A DNA stretch of 64,000 nucleotides from Simkaniaceae bacterium. GTDB taxonomy: Bacteria; Chlamydiota; Chlamydiia; Chlamydiales; Simkaniaceae. Below the pieces are notes generated by a model. The model saw only the letters and a list, made by a program, of their open reading frames with translations, had not been told where the DNA came from and did not search any database. The position numbers and the translations under genes were made by a program. Position 1 is the stretch's first letter, and each line of letters starts with the position of its first letter. The stretch covers positions 248,001-312,000 of the forward strand of contig CP073762.1 in NCBI GenBank assembly GCA_018399055.1, read 5' to 3'. Of this stretch, positions 29,489 to 39,247 are shown in pieces.

Positions 29489-30511
29489 TTCGAGCTCTTC
29501 TTTTAGAGTTCCCTGAACTTTTTCCATGATGAGACGTTCAATTTCATCCGTCATCTCGGGGTTTTTCTTAAGCTCTTCGCGTGTCGCTTCCTTGCCTTGC
29601 CCCAGGCGCTTATCTCCATAGCTGTACCAGGTTCCCTTTTTGTCGATAACGCTGTGTTCAACACCAAGGTCAATGATCGATCCTGTGCGAGAAATGCCTT
29701 CGTTAAAGAGGATGTCAAATTCAGCGATTCTAAATGGAGGTGCCATTTTATTTTTAACGACCTTTACTTTTACACGGTTTCCAATATCAACATTTTCAGG
29801 TCCTTTAATGCTTCCAATTCGACGGATGTCTAGTCGAACAGAGGAGTAGAATTTTAAAGCACGCCCTCCAGATGTTGTTTCGGGGTTTCCAAACATGATT
29901 CCAATTTTTTCACGGATTTGATTAATGAAAACAGCGCAGGTGCCACTTTTTGCGAGAGCCGATGTGAGTTTTCGAAGGGCCTGCGACATAAGGCGAGCTT
30001 GAAGTCCTACATGGCTATCTCCAATTTCCCCCTCAAGCTCTGCTTTTGGAACGAGTGCTGCAACAGAGTCAATGATAATCACATCAACTGCATTTGAGCG
30101 CGCTAGCATTTCTGCAATATTGAGAGCATCTTCCCCACAGTCGGGTTGAGAAATCATAAGATCATTAATGTTTACACCAATTTTTGCTGCATAAGCAGGA
30201 TCCATTGCGTGTTCTGCATCTATGTAAGCAGCTATGCCCCCTTCTTTTTGGCAGCTTGCAACAATATGGGTAGCAAGCGTTGATTTTCCTGAAGATTCTG
30301 GGCCATAAATTTCAACGACTCTTCCACGAGGGACCCCTCCAATTCCTAGGGCAAGATCAAGAGAAATTGCACCGGTTTTAATCGAACTGACCCCGTGGCT
30401 TGCGGAGTGATCTCCAAGAGACATAATGGATCCGGCCCCAAATTGCTTTACAATATGAGACATAGCAAGTTCTAACGCTTTTTTCTTTGAAGCATCACTC
30501 GGGTTTGACAT
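29474..30511 (-). CDS. recA: RecA recombinase
   Basis: 345 residues, standard length. Walker A is GPESSGKST, Walker B-like [12 protein letters not shown], and the family block [20 protein letters not shown] is present. It forms filaments on single-stranded DNA for recombination and repair. It is divergent from glk across 96 bases. I saw no LexA-type box in that gap, in line with the absence of a classical SOS system in chlamydiae. Confidence 0.98.
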   Translation of the reverse strand: MSNPSDASKKKALELAMSHIVKQFGAGSIMSLGDHSASHGVSSIKTGAISLDLALGIGGVPRGRVVEIYGPESSGKSTLATHIVASCQKEGGIAAYIDAEHAMDPAYAAKIGVNINDLMISQPDCGEDALNIAEMLARSNAVDVIIIDSVAALVPKAELEGEIGDSHVGLQARLMSQALRKLTSALAKSGTCAVFINQIREKIGIMFGNPETTSGGRALKFYSSVRLDIRRIGSIKGPENVDIGNRVKVKVVKNKMAPPFRIAEFDILFNEGISRTGSIIDLGVEHSVIDKKGTWYSYGDKRLGQGKEATREELKKNPEMTDEIERLIMEKVQGTLKEELELAAK

Positions 30512-30607
30512 GGTAGGTCCTTACATTTAAGTTCATTTATTCCCAATATACACACTTTTGCGATTAGAATCATGGTTAAAATTTAGCCATCATGATAAGA
30601 AAAAGAA

Positions 30608-31588
30608 ATGACTTATTTAGTAGGAGACATTGGCGGAACAAAAACCCACCTAGCCCTTTATCTTGAAGAAAAAGGGAAGCTGGAGTGTGTTAAAGAAAAG
30701 AAATATCCCAGCCAGAAGTATCCCAATCTTCGAACGATTGTGAAAGAGTTTCTCAAGAGTGAAACGGTTCACGTTTCTAAGGCCTGCTTTGGAATTGCGG
30801 GGCCTGTTAAAAAGGGGAAAAGTCAAGCAACAAACCTCCCTTGGCTTGTGGACGCAGACCAACTGAAAAGCGAACTATCAATTGACAAAGTTTCCTTGAT
30901 TAATGACTTAGAAGCTAACGCCTACGGTTTGAACATGCTGAAGGATGATGAGTTTTATACAATCAATGAAGGAGATCCCCGCGCAGAGGGAAACCAGGCA
31001 ATGGTTTCAGCTGGAACAGGACTGGGGGAGGCGGGTGTTTTTTATGATGGACGGCGTCACTATCCTTTTGCTTGCGAAGGAGGCCATACGGACTTTGCTC
31101 CAAGAAACGAAAGAGAGGATGCGCTTCTTCGTTATTTGCGAGAAAGATTTGGTCATGTTTCCTACGAGAGAATTCTTTCTGGACCTGGGCTTTACAACCT
31201 CTACCAGTTTATGGTGGAAACAAAGCAGGTGGCAGAAAAGGAAGAGGTTTACAAGGAGGTTGCATCAGGAGACTCTCCTCTCCTTATTTCTGAAAAAGGG
31301 CTGAGTGGTTCTTCAAAAGCTTGCGCAGAGACGCTTGAGCTTTTTGTATCTATCTATGGGTCTGAAGCGGGGAATGTTGCATTAAAAATGCTTGCGCTTG
31401 GCGGGGTTTATATTGGTGGAGGAATTGCGCCAAAGATTATGGGGGTATTGAAAAGAGGAGATTTTCTCCGATCGTTCACAGGAAAGGGGCGGTTCGGCGC
31501 CCTCCTTGAAGCGATTCCTATTCGGGTTGTTCTCAATGATAGGACCGCTCTTTTAGGGACAATCTATTATGCTAAACATCTGATGTGA
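30608..31588 (+). CDS. glk: Glucokinase
   Basis: 326 residues. ATP-binding GDIGGTKTHLAL at the N-terminus, substrate site LINDLEANAYG, SAGTGLGEAG and the E-G-G-H-T motif (ACEGGHTDFAP) identify the bacterial glucokinase (GlcK/Glk) family. It phosphorylates glucose to glucose-6-phosphate. Chlamydiaceae import glucose-6-phosphate and lack this gene; environmental chlamydiae have it. Its 3' end overlaps the convergent methyltransferase gene by 17 bases. Confidence 0.94.
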   Translation: MTYLVGDIGGTKTHLALYLEEKGKLECVKEKKYPSQKYPNLRTIVKEFLKSETVHVSKACFGIAGPVKKGKSQATNLPWLVDADQLKSELSIDKVSLINDLEANAYGLNMLKDDEFYTINEGDPRAEGNQAMVSAGTGLGEAGVFYDGRRHYPFACEGGHTDFAPRNEREDALLRYLRERFGHVSYERILSGPGLYNLYQFMVETKQVAEKEEVYKEVASGDSPLLISEKGLSGSSKACAETLELFVSIYGSEAGNVALKMLALGGVYIGGGIAPKIMGVLKRGDFLRSFTGKGRFGALLEAIPIRVVLNDRTALLGTIYYAKHLM

Positions 31589-32129
31589 TCACAGCCCAGA
31601 CGGAATCTTTTCCGACGACAAATTTATTTGGAAGGCACTCATTAACAGCTTTCATGACATCTGGAAAAGCCAAGCTATAGTCGTGGCCTGTTAAGAGCCC
31701 ACCAATGCGAACCTTTGGCTTCCATCTTAGAATGTCTTGTTTTACGTGTTCGTAGCTGTGGTCTCCATCAATAAACACGAGATCGATGCCGTTCGGAACT
31801 TGATCTACGCCTTTTTCAGAAGTGGTTTTTAATAATGTTGTCTTGGAGTCCTTTTCAAAGTATTTACAAACCTTTTGATAGGTTTTTTCATATTCTTCTG
31901 GCTTGAAAGAAGCGGGATCTCCTTTCTGGAAATAGGCGAGAGTTGGGTGATAGGGATCAATGAGGTAAAGGTGAGCATCTGGGAAAAGCTGCCTAAGTTT
32001 TTTAGCATTTTTCCCATCCCACGTTCCCACTTCAACAATTTTTTGCACGCGAACGTTGTTTGCCAAGGAGAGAAACTTTAAGTAATCCCAGCGAAAAACA
32101 ACTTTGGGGTCGATATTAAGAAACTTCAT
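31572..32129 (-). CDS. Class I SAM-dependent methyltransferase (Methyltransf_24 type)
   Basis: 185 residues. The SAM motif is IVEVGTWDGKNAKKL (variant of VEVGxxxG), followed by LYLIDPY and LVFIDGDHSYEHVKQDI, a signature of the O-methyltransferase subgroup with a metal-binding D-G-D-H. The substrate is unknown. It stands alone between glk and a divergent outer-membrane protein gene. Confidence 0.82.
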   Translation of the reverse strand: MKFLNIDPKVVFRWDYLKFLSLANNVRVQKIVEVGTWDGKNAKKLRQLFPDAHLYLIDPYHPTLAYFQKGDPASFKPEEYEKTYQKVCKYFEKDSKTTLLKTTSEKGVDQVPNGIDLVFIDGDHSYEHVKQDILRWKPKVRIGGLLTGHDYSLAFPDVMKAVNECLPNKFVVGKDSVWAVITSDV

Positions 32130-32222
32130 CTATCACCTTTTTAACAAAGGAGTAAAAAATTTAAACAATTGATGCAAGAAGAATCGATTGTGAATTTGAG
32201 TAAGCCATGGTAGTTTGTTTCC

Positions 32223-33230
32223 ATGAAATGGATGATGATTGGTATTTTTTGCACCTTTTCCTTGTTTGCTGAGAAAATGGAAAAGCGGGTAGATGTTTTA
32301 GAGCATCAAATGGGGGAGGTCGGGATAAAAACCCCTAGTGGTGATTATGGAGCCCAGCTTGCAAGTGCTATATTTGAAAGAGGGTGGGTTGGTGTTGAGT
32401 TGTTTGGAGGACCCCTTTATTGGCATGCGAAAGTGGGGGGCACCGAGTATGTGTATAGCCTAGCAAGTGGCAAAGGAAAAGTGGAAAGTCAAAGTTTTGA
32501 CTGGGACTTTGGATACCGCCTTGGGGTAGGGGTTTTTCTTCCGATTGTGAAGTGGGAAGTTTTAGGGACCTATACCCACTTTGGGACTCACGACACCGAG
32601 GGGCGCGGAGTGATTCCTCCTTCTCTTCTTGTTAATCTGCGGGGAAGCTTTTTTGTCTTTAACCAGAGCGTAACGTCTTCTTACGATATTGACTATGACG
32701 CGGTTTCTATTGAACTAAAGAGGAGCTCATTTTTAGGAAGCCTTCTGGGATTAGGATCTAGTTTAGGTGTTAAGCAAGCGTGGATTGACCAAAAGCAATG
32801 GGTGACATATAGCGTATTTCAAGAAGGCCTTACGAAGGTGAAAGATCGTTGTCGATTTAGAGGAGTAGGTCCTCAGCTTGGAATGAATATGAACTGGCAC
32901 CTTTTTTGGGGTTTTAGTTTCTTCGGAGAGATCAAAGGAGCTCTGCTTTACGGAGATTTTGAGGTTAAGCATACCGAAACCCCCATTGAAATTAAGGGGG
33001 ACACTCATCTTTTCTCCCCCGCTCTCTCTTTCGCTTTCGGATTGAATAAAGATTACCCTATAGGTGGAGCTCAGGTTTTTATCTCTCTTGCTTATGAAGC
33101 AGATTACTATTGGCGCCAAAATCAAATAGTGACGATGGAAGATGCAAGTTGGGGAAGGCTTAAAATTGCTCGCCAGGTAGAAGACCTCACCTTTTACGGT
33201 GTGACCGGTCGCCTTGGCATTGAGTTCTAA
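32223..33230 (+). CDS. Legionella-type major outer-membrane protein family beta-barrel
   Basis: 335 residues. A short signal sequence (MKWMMIGIFCTFSLFA) is followed by a coiled segment (KRVDVLEHQMGEVG) and then repeated amphipathic strands; the last residue is Phe (GRLGIEF). Features such as FDWDFGYRLGVGV, GLGSSLGVK and FRGVGPQLGMNM are typical of the Lpg1974-like OMP family (PF05150) found in Legionella and environmental chlamydiae. Expected location is the outer membrane, perhaps as a porin. It is not similar to the two MOMP-like proteins at 7-9 kb beyond being a barrel. Confidence 0.8.
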   Translation: MKWMMIGIFCTFSLFAEKMEKRVDVLEHQMGEVGIKTPSGDYGAQLASAIFERGWVGVELFGGPLYWHAKVGGTEYVYSLASGKGKVESQSFDWDFGYRLGVGVFLPIVKWEVLGTYTHFGTHDTEGRGVIPPSLLVNLRGSFFVFNQSVTSSYDIDYDAVSIELKRSSFLGSLLGLGSSLGVKQAWIDQKQWVTYSVFQEGLTKVKDRCRFRGVGPQLGMNMNWHLFWGFSFFGEIKGALLYGDFEVKHTETPIEIKGDTHLFSPALSFAFGLNKDYPIGGAQVFISLAYEADYYWRQNQIVTMEDASWGRLKIARQVEDLTFYGVTGRLGIEF

Positions 33231-35965
33231 TATTTACTCACAGCGGTGTGAACTGCATCTTGACTTTCGAGAACGCTCACTTCACCATCCCTTATAATGT
33301 CCCAGTAGACGTGCCCACCATCTCCAATACGCTTATATATCAGATATTCACGTTCATCTTCTAAAGCTTTCTTTGCTCTATTTGTTTGGAAAGAATGTTC
33401 GTGGAGTTGGACCCGCAGATTCCAGCGGATAGGAACACTTAAGAGAAAAAACATCTCATTCGCAATAGAATAAAGATCTTCATATAACAAGGTCTCTTCC
33501 TGTAAAAAAGGACTTGTAAGGTAGCTCTTTTCGCTTGTTTGATTTACAAGAGTGTAGAGGTTTGAAAGAGATCTTGTGATTTCTCGAAAGAGTCGAGCAA
33601 CATTTCGCGCATTACGTCCCTCGTAAGGCGCAAAGTCATATTCATTTCCATCACTAAGTGTTTTCTTATGTTCTATTTGAAGCCCCTGTTCATCGTCGTA
33701 AAACCATTCATGATCTAATGTTTTTAGAGATCGCGCTTTTCTAACCAAAAAATCTTTTGTTCTGTTGCAAACTTCTCTTAATCGCTGGCAAAACTCTTCT
33801 GGAAGATCACAATCATTGTGAAAGTCATCTAAGTGACTCTGAACAGCATTTGCTAGTTGGTTGACTTGGTATGAACGATTACGGCGAAGGATCATATAGA
33901 GGTCTCTAGTCTCTAGTTTCGAGTAGTAGGCAATTTGAGCAGTACTTTGCGTATAAGAAGTGGGGCAGTTAGCAAAATGAGCACACTTTCTTAAGAGTTC
34001 TTTTCTAGCTTCGAGGGGAAGGCTGGGTATGTGAGCGCCGAAAAACCACACATACTCTGCAATAATCTGCTCTGAAAGAGCATGCCACTGTGGTGTGACA
34101 GGGTGTATTATATTACGCAGGTTTCTGAGGTAATTTTCACTTGCTTGAAGGAGTTGTTGGCTTCTCTGATCCAGATCAAAACGGATTGTTTTTAATAATT
34201 CTACCCATTCTGAAAGGTGACCTGGAGCTCGAAAGAGCTCTTCAATGGGAGTCACACCAAGTCCCTGTTCACACAGAGAAAAAGCTTCTAGCCGCCGTTG
34301 TTTTTTTTCTAAGGCCTGAATTTCACTTTCTAAATCTCTAATGAACTCTCCTTTGTAGCGCAGATTTCTAGCGTATTCTTGAAAAAACCATGTAAACCCA
34401 GCTTTAAGTTCGGGATCAAGCGTGGTTTTACGCTCACGAAGTTCTTCAGCATTTTGTGGGCGGAAGCGGAGTTGATTGTTGATGTCTAAATAATCTTGGC
34501 TATCCTGAATGAGTTGACCGAGTCGAGGGCTGGTCCCTAATATATCTTGAGTAATCTTGAGCATTAGCAGCCACTCTGTAAGTTTTTTAGTCTCGATAAA
34601 AGTGTTGCTTCTGACCAAATCCCTTCCTGAAGAAGCGAACTCATTAGAGGCTGTTGAAAACAGAGCTGAGAGAGTGAAGTCGGTTGCAAAATGGGCCTCT
34701 TTTGGAAGTTCTACAAAAAACCTTCTAAATGCCTCAACAAGAGCAATTCTTTTGGGTTCTAAATTTGAGCGACGCAACTCTCTAACCTGCTGGGAAAGGT
34801 CGGGAAACCGCTCTCTTAGGGAGGGGAATGGCATTTGAGCAGTTAAGGCTGCCCAGCTCTCTAGGGCATTAAAATCTACATTATTTCTTCTGTTGAGAGG
34901 AAGGTTTCCGGTGGATCGAAATAAAAATGACGGAAGTTCAAAATCTTTGATAAATTTAATCAGTTGTTGGAAGTTGTTTATTCGAGATTGTAATCCTTCA
35001 CTCTCACGTCTAATGACGTTGGAATTCTTTTCATGAACCCAAATGTTGAAGCGGACCTGAGTGTGATTGAAACTATAACCCCGTAATCCTGGGGTTTGGG
35101 GAATAGATGTCCAAGCAGCAGGGAGAGGAGTAAGTCGGAAAGTTTGATGTTGGTGGGAAGAACCTCTTGCTATTAGTTCATCCCAGTTGACAGGAGATCC
35201 TCTGGGATTCAATACGGGATTCCAAACACCCTCGAAGCAAATAAAAGGAGGAACTCCATTAAGCTCCCACTCTTGTGGGGTTCCATCAAATATTACTTGT
35301 TTAGAGAGTTGTTTGAGTTGCGCAATAGACTCGGGCAGTAGGTGTATTCTTTCACAAGACTCTTCTTGAAGTTTGCAAACTTCCGAAGAGTCTATAGACC
35401 CCATGCGATCAGCAAAAAATGGAAGTCCACGATTGCTTGTTAAAAAGATAAGAAAGCCCTCAGGAAGCACATACATGTAGGCTGTACATTGAGCGTCCTG
35501 AAGTTCTCTAGTCCTACAAGCAGGAAATAGCTCAGTGCGGAGGTAATGAGAGTTATGAAAAGTACTATCCAATGTATGAGGGTTTCTGTTCCTCTCTCTT
35601 TCTTCTGCTTCTAATTGGTTTTGGAATAGGAGTTGTGTTGCTTTCCAAGTTCCCATTTGAAAAGTTGTAAATGTGAGGGTAGCAATGATATTGGCCTTAT
35701 TAGAGAGCTTGGCATAGCGATTAGCGATTCCCATTATCAAAATTGAAGAAGCGCCATAAAGGTAGTTGATGTAGCGCTCATCCGCCCATTGCTTTAGATG
35801 ATGTTCCACGAAAGGTCTCGAACAATGTAGGGAAGAGGCTAGAACAATTCCGTAGACTCTTTTTTGCAAATCAATCGCTGGGATCTTCCCTCTTCGCCCA
35901 ATATAATAGACAGCTGCAACGAAGAGATTAATTGCTGACATTGTAGTAGCAGACGGAACAGCCAT
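33227..35965 (-). CDS. Large unknown protein with N-terminal membrane module
   Basis: 912 residues, not recognised. The first ~115 residues are hydrophobic with several potential helices (INLFVAAVYYIG; YGASSILIMGIANRYA; IIATLTFTTFQMG). The remaining ~800 residues are soluble, helical and rich in charged residues, without known motifs that I can see. The N-terminal module resembles that of the tandem proteins at 43.6-46.4 kb in layout and in short matches (for example FVAAVYYIG versus FVAVYFAG). It may be an inclusion-membrane or membrane-anchored effector. Its stop overlaps the stop of the convergent OMP gene. Confidence 0.7.
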   Translation of the reverse strand: MAVPSATTMSAINLFVAAVYYIGRRGKIPAIDLQKRVYGIVLASSLHCSRPFVEHHLKQWADERYINYLYGASSILIMGIANRYAKLSNKANIIATLTFTTFQMGTWKATQLLFQNQLEAEERERNRNPHTLDSTFHNSHYLRTELFPACRTRELQDAQCTAYMYVLPEGFLIFLTSNRGLPFFADRMGSIDSSEVCKLQEESCERIHLLPESIAQLKQLSKQVIFDGTPQEWELNGVPPFICFEGVWNPVLNPRGSPVNWDELIARGSSHQHQTFRLTPLPAAWTSIPQTPGLRGYSFNHTQVRFNIWVHEKNSNVIRRESEGLQSRINNFQQLIKFIKDFELPSFLFRSTGNLPLNRRNNVDFNALESWAALTAQMPFPSLRERFPDLSQQVRELRRSNLEPKRIALVEAFRRFFVELPKEAHFATDFTLSALFSTASNEFASSGRDLVRSNTFIETKKLTEWLLMLKITQDILGTSPRLGQLIQDSQDYLDINNQLRFRPQNAEELRERKTTLDPELKAGFTWFFQEYARNLRYKGEFIRDLESEIQALEKKQRRLEAFSLCEQGLGVTPIEELFRAPGHLSEWVELLKTIRFDLDQRSQQLLQASENYLRNLRNIIHPVTPQWHALSEQIIAEYVWFFGAHIPSLPLEARKELLRKCAHFANCPTSYTQSTAQIAYYSKLETRDLYMILRRNRSYQVNQLANAVQSHLDDFHNDCDLPEEFCQRLREVCNRTKDFLVRKARSLKTLDHEWFYDDEQGLQIEHKKTLSDGNEYDFAPYEGRNARNVARLFREITRSLSNLYTLVNQTSEKSYLTSPFLQEETLLYEDLYSIANEMFFLLSVPIRWNLRVQLHEHSFQTNRAKKALEDEREYLIYKRIGDGGHVYWDIIRDGEVSVLESQDAVHTAVSKY

Positions 35966-35992
35966 AACTGCCTTTCATGATTAATCGAAAAT

Positions 35993-36065
35993 TGGAGCGT
36001 AACGGAGTCGAACCGTTGGCCTCAACAATGCCATTGTTGCGCTCTACCAACTGAGCTAACACCCC
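35993..36065 (-). tRNA. tRNA-Ala (anticodon GGC)
   Basis: On the minus strand: acceptor GGGGTGT/ACGCTCC (with two G-U pairs), D arm GCTC-AGTTGGTA-GAGC, anticodon stem CAACA/TGTTG with loop ATGGCAT (GGC), T arm AACGG-TTCGACT-CCGTT and discriminator A. Confidence 0.95.
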
Positions 36066-36126
36066 ATGAGAAACGATTGTAATTATAACGTGAGTTTTTT
36101 TCAATCACATGCTAAGATGAGGTGTT

Positions 36127-37323
36127 ATGAGTATTTTTGAAAAAGTAGAGCCCTGCCCCCCAGACCCCATTTTTGGGCTGGCGGCCCGTTTTAAGAAAGA
36201 CAAAAACCCAAAAAAAATTGATCTGACAGTAGGGGTTTTTCGCGATGAGGATCTCAAGACGCGCACTCTGCGCTCTGTCAAAGAGGCAGAGAAGGTTTTG
36301 ATGAAACTTGAGGAGGATAAGACCTACTTACCTATGGGAGGAAGCGACCCGTTTGTCAAGGAGGCTCAAAAACTCATTTTTGGAGAAGCCTTTTGCAAGG
36401 ATGCGCGGGGAACTCTTTTTGGAGTTCAGTCTATTGGAGGAACGGGAGCTCTTCGTCTAGCTGGTGAATTTTTGTCTCTCGAATTGACGAAAACGGCTTA
36501 TATTTCCGATCCCACGTGGCCTAACCATGTTGGTATATTCGAAGCATGTGGATTGGAAGTAAAAAAATACCCTTACTACGACAAGGAAAACCATATACTT
36601 GACTTCGAACGCCTACTGAATACCTTGTCAGGTGCTGCTGAAAATAGTTTGGTAGTTCTTCATGCTTGTTGTCACAATCCCACGGGATGCGACCCCTCGC
36701 AAGCGCAATGGAAAGAACTTTCAACACTCATCCTCAGAAAGAAGCTTGTTCCTCTCTTTGACTTTGCCTATCAGGGCTTTGGTCGAGGGCTTGAAGAAGA
36801 TGCTTGGCCGGTTCGGTACTTTGCTGAGCAAGGGCACGAAATGTTTGTTGCATCCTCCTGCTCAAAGAACTTTGGACTATATGGGGAAAGAATTGGCTTA
36901 TTGTCGGTCCTTGCTAAGAACGAGCAGCTCGCTCAAAACTCTGCCTCTGTTGTCAAGGGGATAGCGCGAGTCGCCTACTCAAACCCTCCAAGGCATGGGG
37001 CAGGAATTGTCACAACTGTGCTCCAAGATAGGGGGCTTTCTGAATTGTGGAGGGGAGAGGTCGATCAGATGCGCAACCGGGCTGAAGAGATGCGGTCCCT
37101 TTTGTATGACGCCCTGTCTGGGCAGTTTGGAAAAGATAGGTTCAGTTTTTTAAAAAGACGGCACGGGTTATTTTCAATGCTGGGGATCTCCCCAGAGCAA
37201 GTTGATCGAATGATTGATGAATATGGAATCTATTTGACTCGGAGTGGGCGGGTTAATTTAACTGGTTTGTCAGAAGAGAACATGACCTATGTCATGGAAG
37301 CAATTGTAAAAACAATGGGATGA
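36127..37323 (+). CDS. tyrB: Aromatic-amino-acid / aspartate aminotransferase
   Basis: 398 residues. The PLP lysine is in SSCSKNFGLYGERIG, with HACCHNPTGCDPS and PLFDFAYQGFG as the other class I aminotransferase motifs of the AspC/TyrB subgroup. It transfers amino groups between aspartate or aromatic amino acids and 2-oxoglutarate. Chlamydiaceae carry the same gene (tyrB, CT637 as recalled) beside the next gene. The stop overlaps mreC-like by ATGA. Confidence 0.92.
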   Translation: MSIFEKVEPCPPDPIFGLAARFKKDKNPKKIDLTVGVFRDEDLKTRTLRSVKEAEKVLMKLEEDKTYLPMGGSDPFVKEAQKLIFGEAFCKDARGTLFGVQSIGGTGALRLAGEFLSLELTKTAYISDPTWPNHVGIFEACGLEVKKYPYYDKENHILDFERLLNTLSGAAENSLVVLHACCHNPTGCDPSQAQWKELSTLILRKKLVPLFDFAYQGFGRGLEEDAWPVRYFAEQGHEMFVASSCSKNFGLYGERIGLLSVLAKNEQLAQNSASVVKGIARVAYSNPPRHGAGIVTTVLQDRGLSELWRGEVDQMRNRAEEMRSLLYDALSGQFGKDRFSFLKRRHGLFSMLGISPEQVDRMIDEYGIYLTRSGRVNLTGLSEENMTYVMEAIVKTMG

Positions 37324-38264
37324 GAAAAAAAAGTTATCGCCCCTACATTATCCTGGGCCTTGTTTTGTTGGGGCTTTTCTATATTCCTAAAGGAATTGTT
37401 GAAGGGGTTCGAACAACGGCAACGGGAGCAGCCGTTGGTCCAAAAGTTTTTGCTCATGCGAGCACGAGCGATATCGAAGAGCTTCAAGCAGAACTTCTTT
37501 TACTAAAAAATCAAAACAATACCCTCCGCCGGCGTCTCCTTTCTGAGGAAAGGATCAGCGTTCGCATCAAGCGAGTCAAAGAACTCATTACGATCAATGA
37601 GAAAAAGACTTCAGGTTTTTATGAAAGAAGAAAAAAGGCTGCTGAAGAGAGCCTTGAAAGAGAGTTGTTTTTCCGTTTCGCAGAGGTGGTTTACCGCGAA
37701 GCAGCAAATTGGAATGCGACGGTGTGGATTAACTTGGGTGAAAAGGAGATTGAGCTCAATAGCCCGGTGCTCAAAGGGGAAAACTTAATTGGCTTGGTGG
37801 AGTATGTTGGAAAACATCGGAGTCGTGTGCGGCTATTAACGGACTCTTTGTTAATTCCCTCTGTTCGAGTGGCTCGAGAGGGAGAATACTTGGCAAAGGG
37901 GGAGCTCTATGGGAGCAGTTCTGCTCTTTGGAGAGGGCGCTCTGAAATTTTAAAGGGAATCGGGTTTAACTACGATTTTGAAGATGAAGAGGGGCCTGCA
38001 AGAGAGCTGAGGAGTGGAAGACAGCTTGACCGGTTGAACAAGGAAGAAACGCTTTCATTGATGGATGTAGGAGACTTACTTGTGACAACTGGAATGGATG
38101 GGGTATTTCCAAAAGACATTCCTGTTGCAATTATCACTAAAATAGAAATCCTAAAAGAAGGATGTGTTTCGGCAGAAATTGAAGCCCGTCTTTGCGCGGG
38201 AAACCTTGATAATCTTCTAGATGTTGTCATACTCCCCCCTCTCATTCCTAATGAGGATGAATGA
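37320..38264 (+). CDS. mreC: MreC-like rod-shape protein
   Basis: 314 residues. One N-terminal membrane helix (YIILGLVLLGLFYIP) is followed by a coiled coil (IEELQAELLLLKNQNNTLRR) and a beta-rich domain with ENLIGLVEYVGKHRSRVRLL and DLLVTTGMDGVFPKDIPVAI, the MreC pattern (GlxG..v....s.V.Lltd; lvTSGldGvFP.gipvG). It would scaffold MreB and septal peptidoglycan synthesis, which chlamydiae use for division. It lies between tyrB and an ABC transporter with 4-base overlaps on both sides. Confidence 0.8.
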   Translation: MRKKSYRPYIILGLVLLGLFYIPKGIVEGVRTTATGAAVGPKVFAHASTSDIEELQAELLLLKNQNNTLRRRLLSEERISVRIKRVKELITINEKKTSGFYERRKKAAEESLERELFFRFAEVVYREAANWNATVWINLGEKEIELNSPVLKGENLIGLVEYVGKHRSRVRLLTDSLLIPSVRVAREGEYLAKGELYGSSSALWRGRSEILKGIGFNYDFEDEEGPARELRSGRQLDRLNKEETLSLMDVGDLLVTTGMDGVFPKDIPVAIITKIEILKEGCVSAEIEARLCAGNLDNLLDVVILPPLIPNEDE

Positions 38265-39247
38265 TGATCCGTTTTAAGGGAGTTTGGAAAACCTTTCCAC
38301 CAAATCACACAGTACTCGAAGATTTTAACTTGGAGATTCCAGAAGGGGAAACGCTTGTCCTACTTGGAAAAAGTGGGAGCGGAAAAACCACAGCCCTTCA
38401 GCTTATCAATCGTTTAATTGACTCAACAAAAGGCGAGGTTTTTGTTGGGGGCAAAAACATTCTCTCTTTAGATCCTATTTCACTGAGAAGAAACATTGGA
38501 TATGCTGTTCAAGAAATTGGTCTTTTTCCTCATATGACAGTAGAGGAGAATATTGCGATTGTTCCAAAGCTTCTCGGGTGGGAGGAGAAAAAGATTGATC
38601 AAAGAGTCGATCAATTGATGGAAATGCTTGGATTAGAACCAGATAAATATCGGAAACGGTACCCCTTAAAATTAAGTGGGGGGCAGAGACAACGGATCGG
38701 TGTTGCACGTGCCCTTGCTGCTGACCCCCCGATTATATTAATGGACGAACCTTTTGGAGCGCTCGATCCCATTACTCGTGAAAGAACTCAAAAAGAGTTT
38801 TTGGAACTCAAATCAAAAATGAATAAGACTGTTGTGTTTGTGACTCACGATCTCTACGAAGCTGTTACAGTGGGGGATCGCATTGCATTAATGGATCAGG
38901 GAAAGCTGCTCCAAGTTGCAACCCCGCGTATGTTTGTTGAGAATCCTCCAAGTGACTTTGCGGATGATTTTTTGGGGCAGCACCGTTTTCAACTTTCCTT
39001 GCTTACCAAAACGATTGTGGAGTGTATGGACCCTTCTATTGGAGGGCAGTTAGAAACTTTCCCTCGCCTTTCTCCTCAGACGACTTTGATGGAAGCGCTT
39101 AACACCTTCAAAGAAGAAAATACAAAGGCATTACCAGTCTTTTCAGGATCCTCTTATCGGGGAGAAATACGAAAAGAGAAGCTTTTGGATCAAGTCCTTG
39201 ATCTTTTAATGCAGGAACCAAAAAACTATGAAACTGCTGATCGATAA
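38261..39247 (+). CDS. opuCA: Osmoprotectant/glycine-betaine-type ABC transporter ATPase
   Basis: 328 residues. Walker A GKSGSGKTT, Q-loop VQEIGLFPHM, signature LSGGQRQRIG, Walker B IILMDEPFGALDP and H-loop VTHD are intact. The length and the C-terminal ~90 residues after the ATPase, where a CBS region would lie, match the OpuCA/ProV-like group. Expected partner: the permease immediately downstream, overlapping by 20 bases. No substrate-binding protein gene follows. Confidence 0.85.
   Translation: MMIRFKGVWKTFPPNHTVLEDFNLEIPEGETLVLLGKSGSGKTTALQLINRLIDSTKGEVFVGGKNILSLDPISLRRNIGYAVQEIGLFPHMTVEENIAIVPKLLGWEEKKIDQRVDQLMEMLGLEPDKYRKRYPLKLSGGQRQRIGVARALAADPPIILMDEPFGALDPITRERTQKEFLELKSKMNKTVVFVTHDLYEAVTVGDRIALMDQGKLLQVATPRMFVENPPSDFADDFLGQHRFQLSLLTKTIVECMDPSIGGQLETFPRLSPQTTLMEALNTFKEENTKALPVFSGSSYRGEIRKEKLLDQVLDLLMQEPKNYETADR

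Noticed and set aside
30572-30590. Imperfect palindrome between recA and glk as a LexA-type box
   Set aside because: It has a mismatch and does not resemble known SOS boxes; chlamydiae lack classical LexA control.
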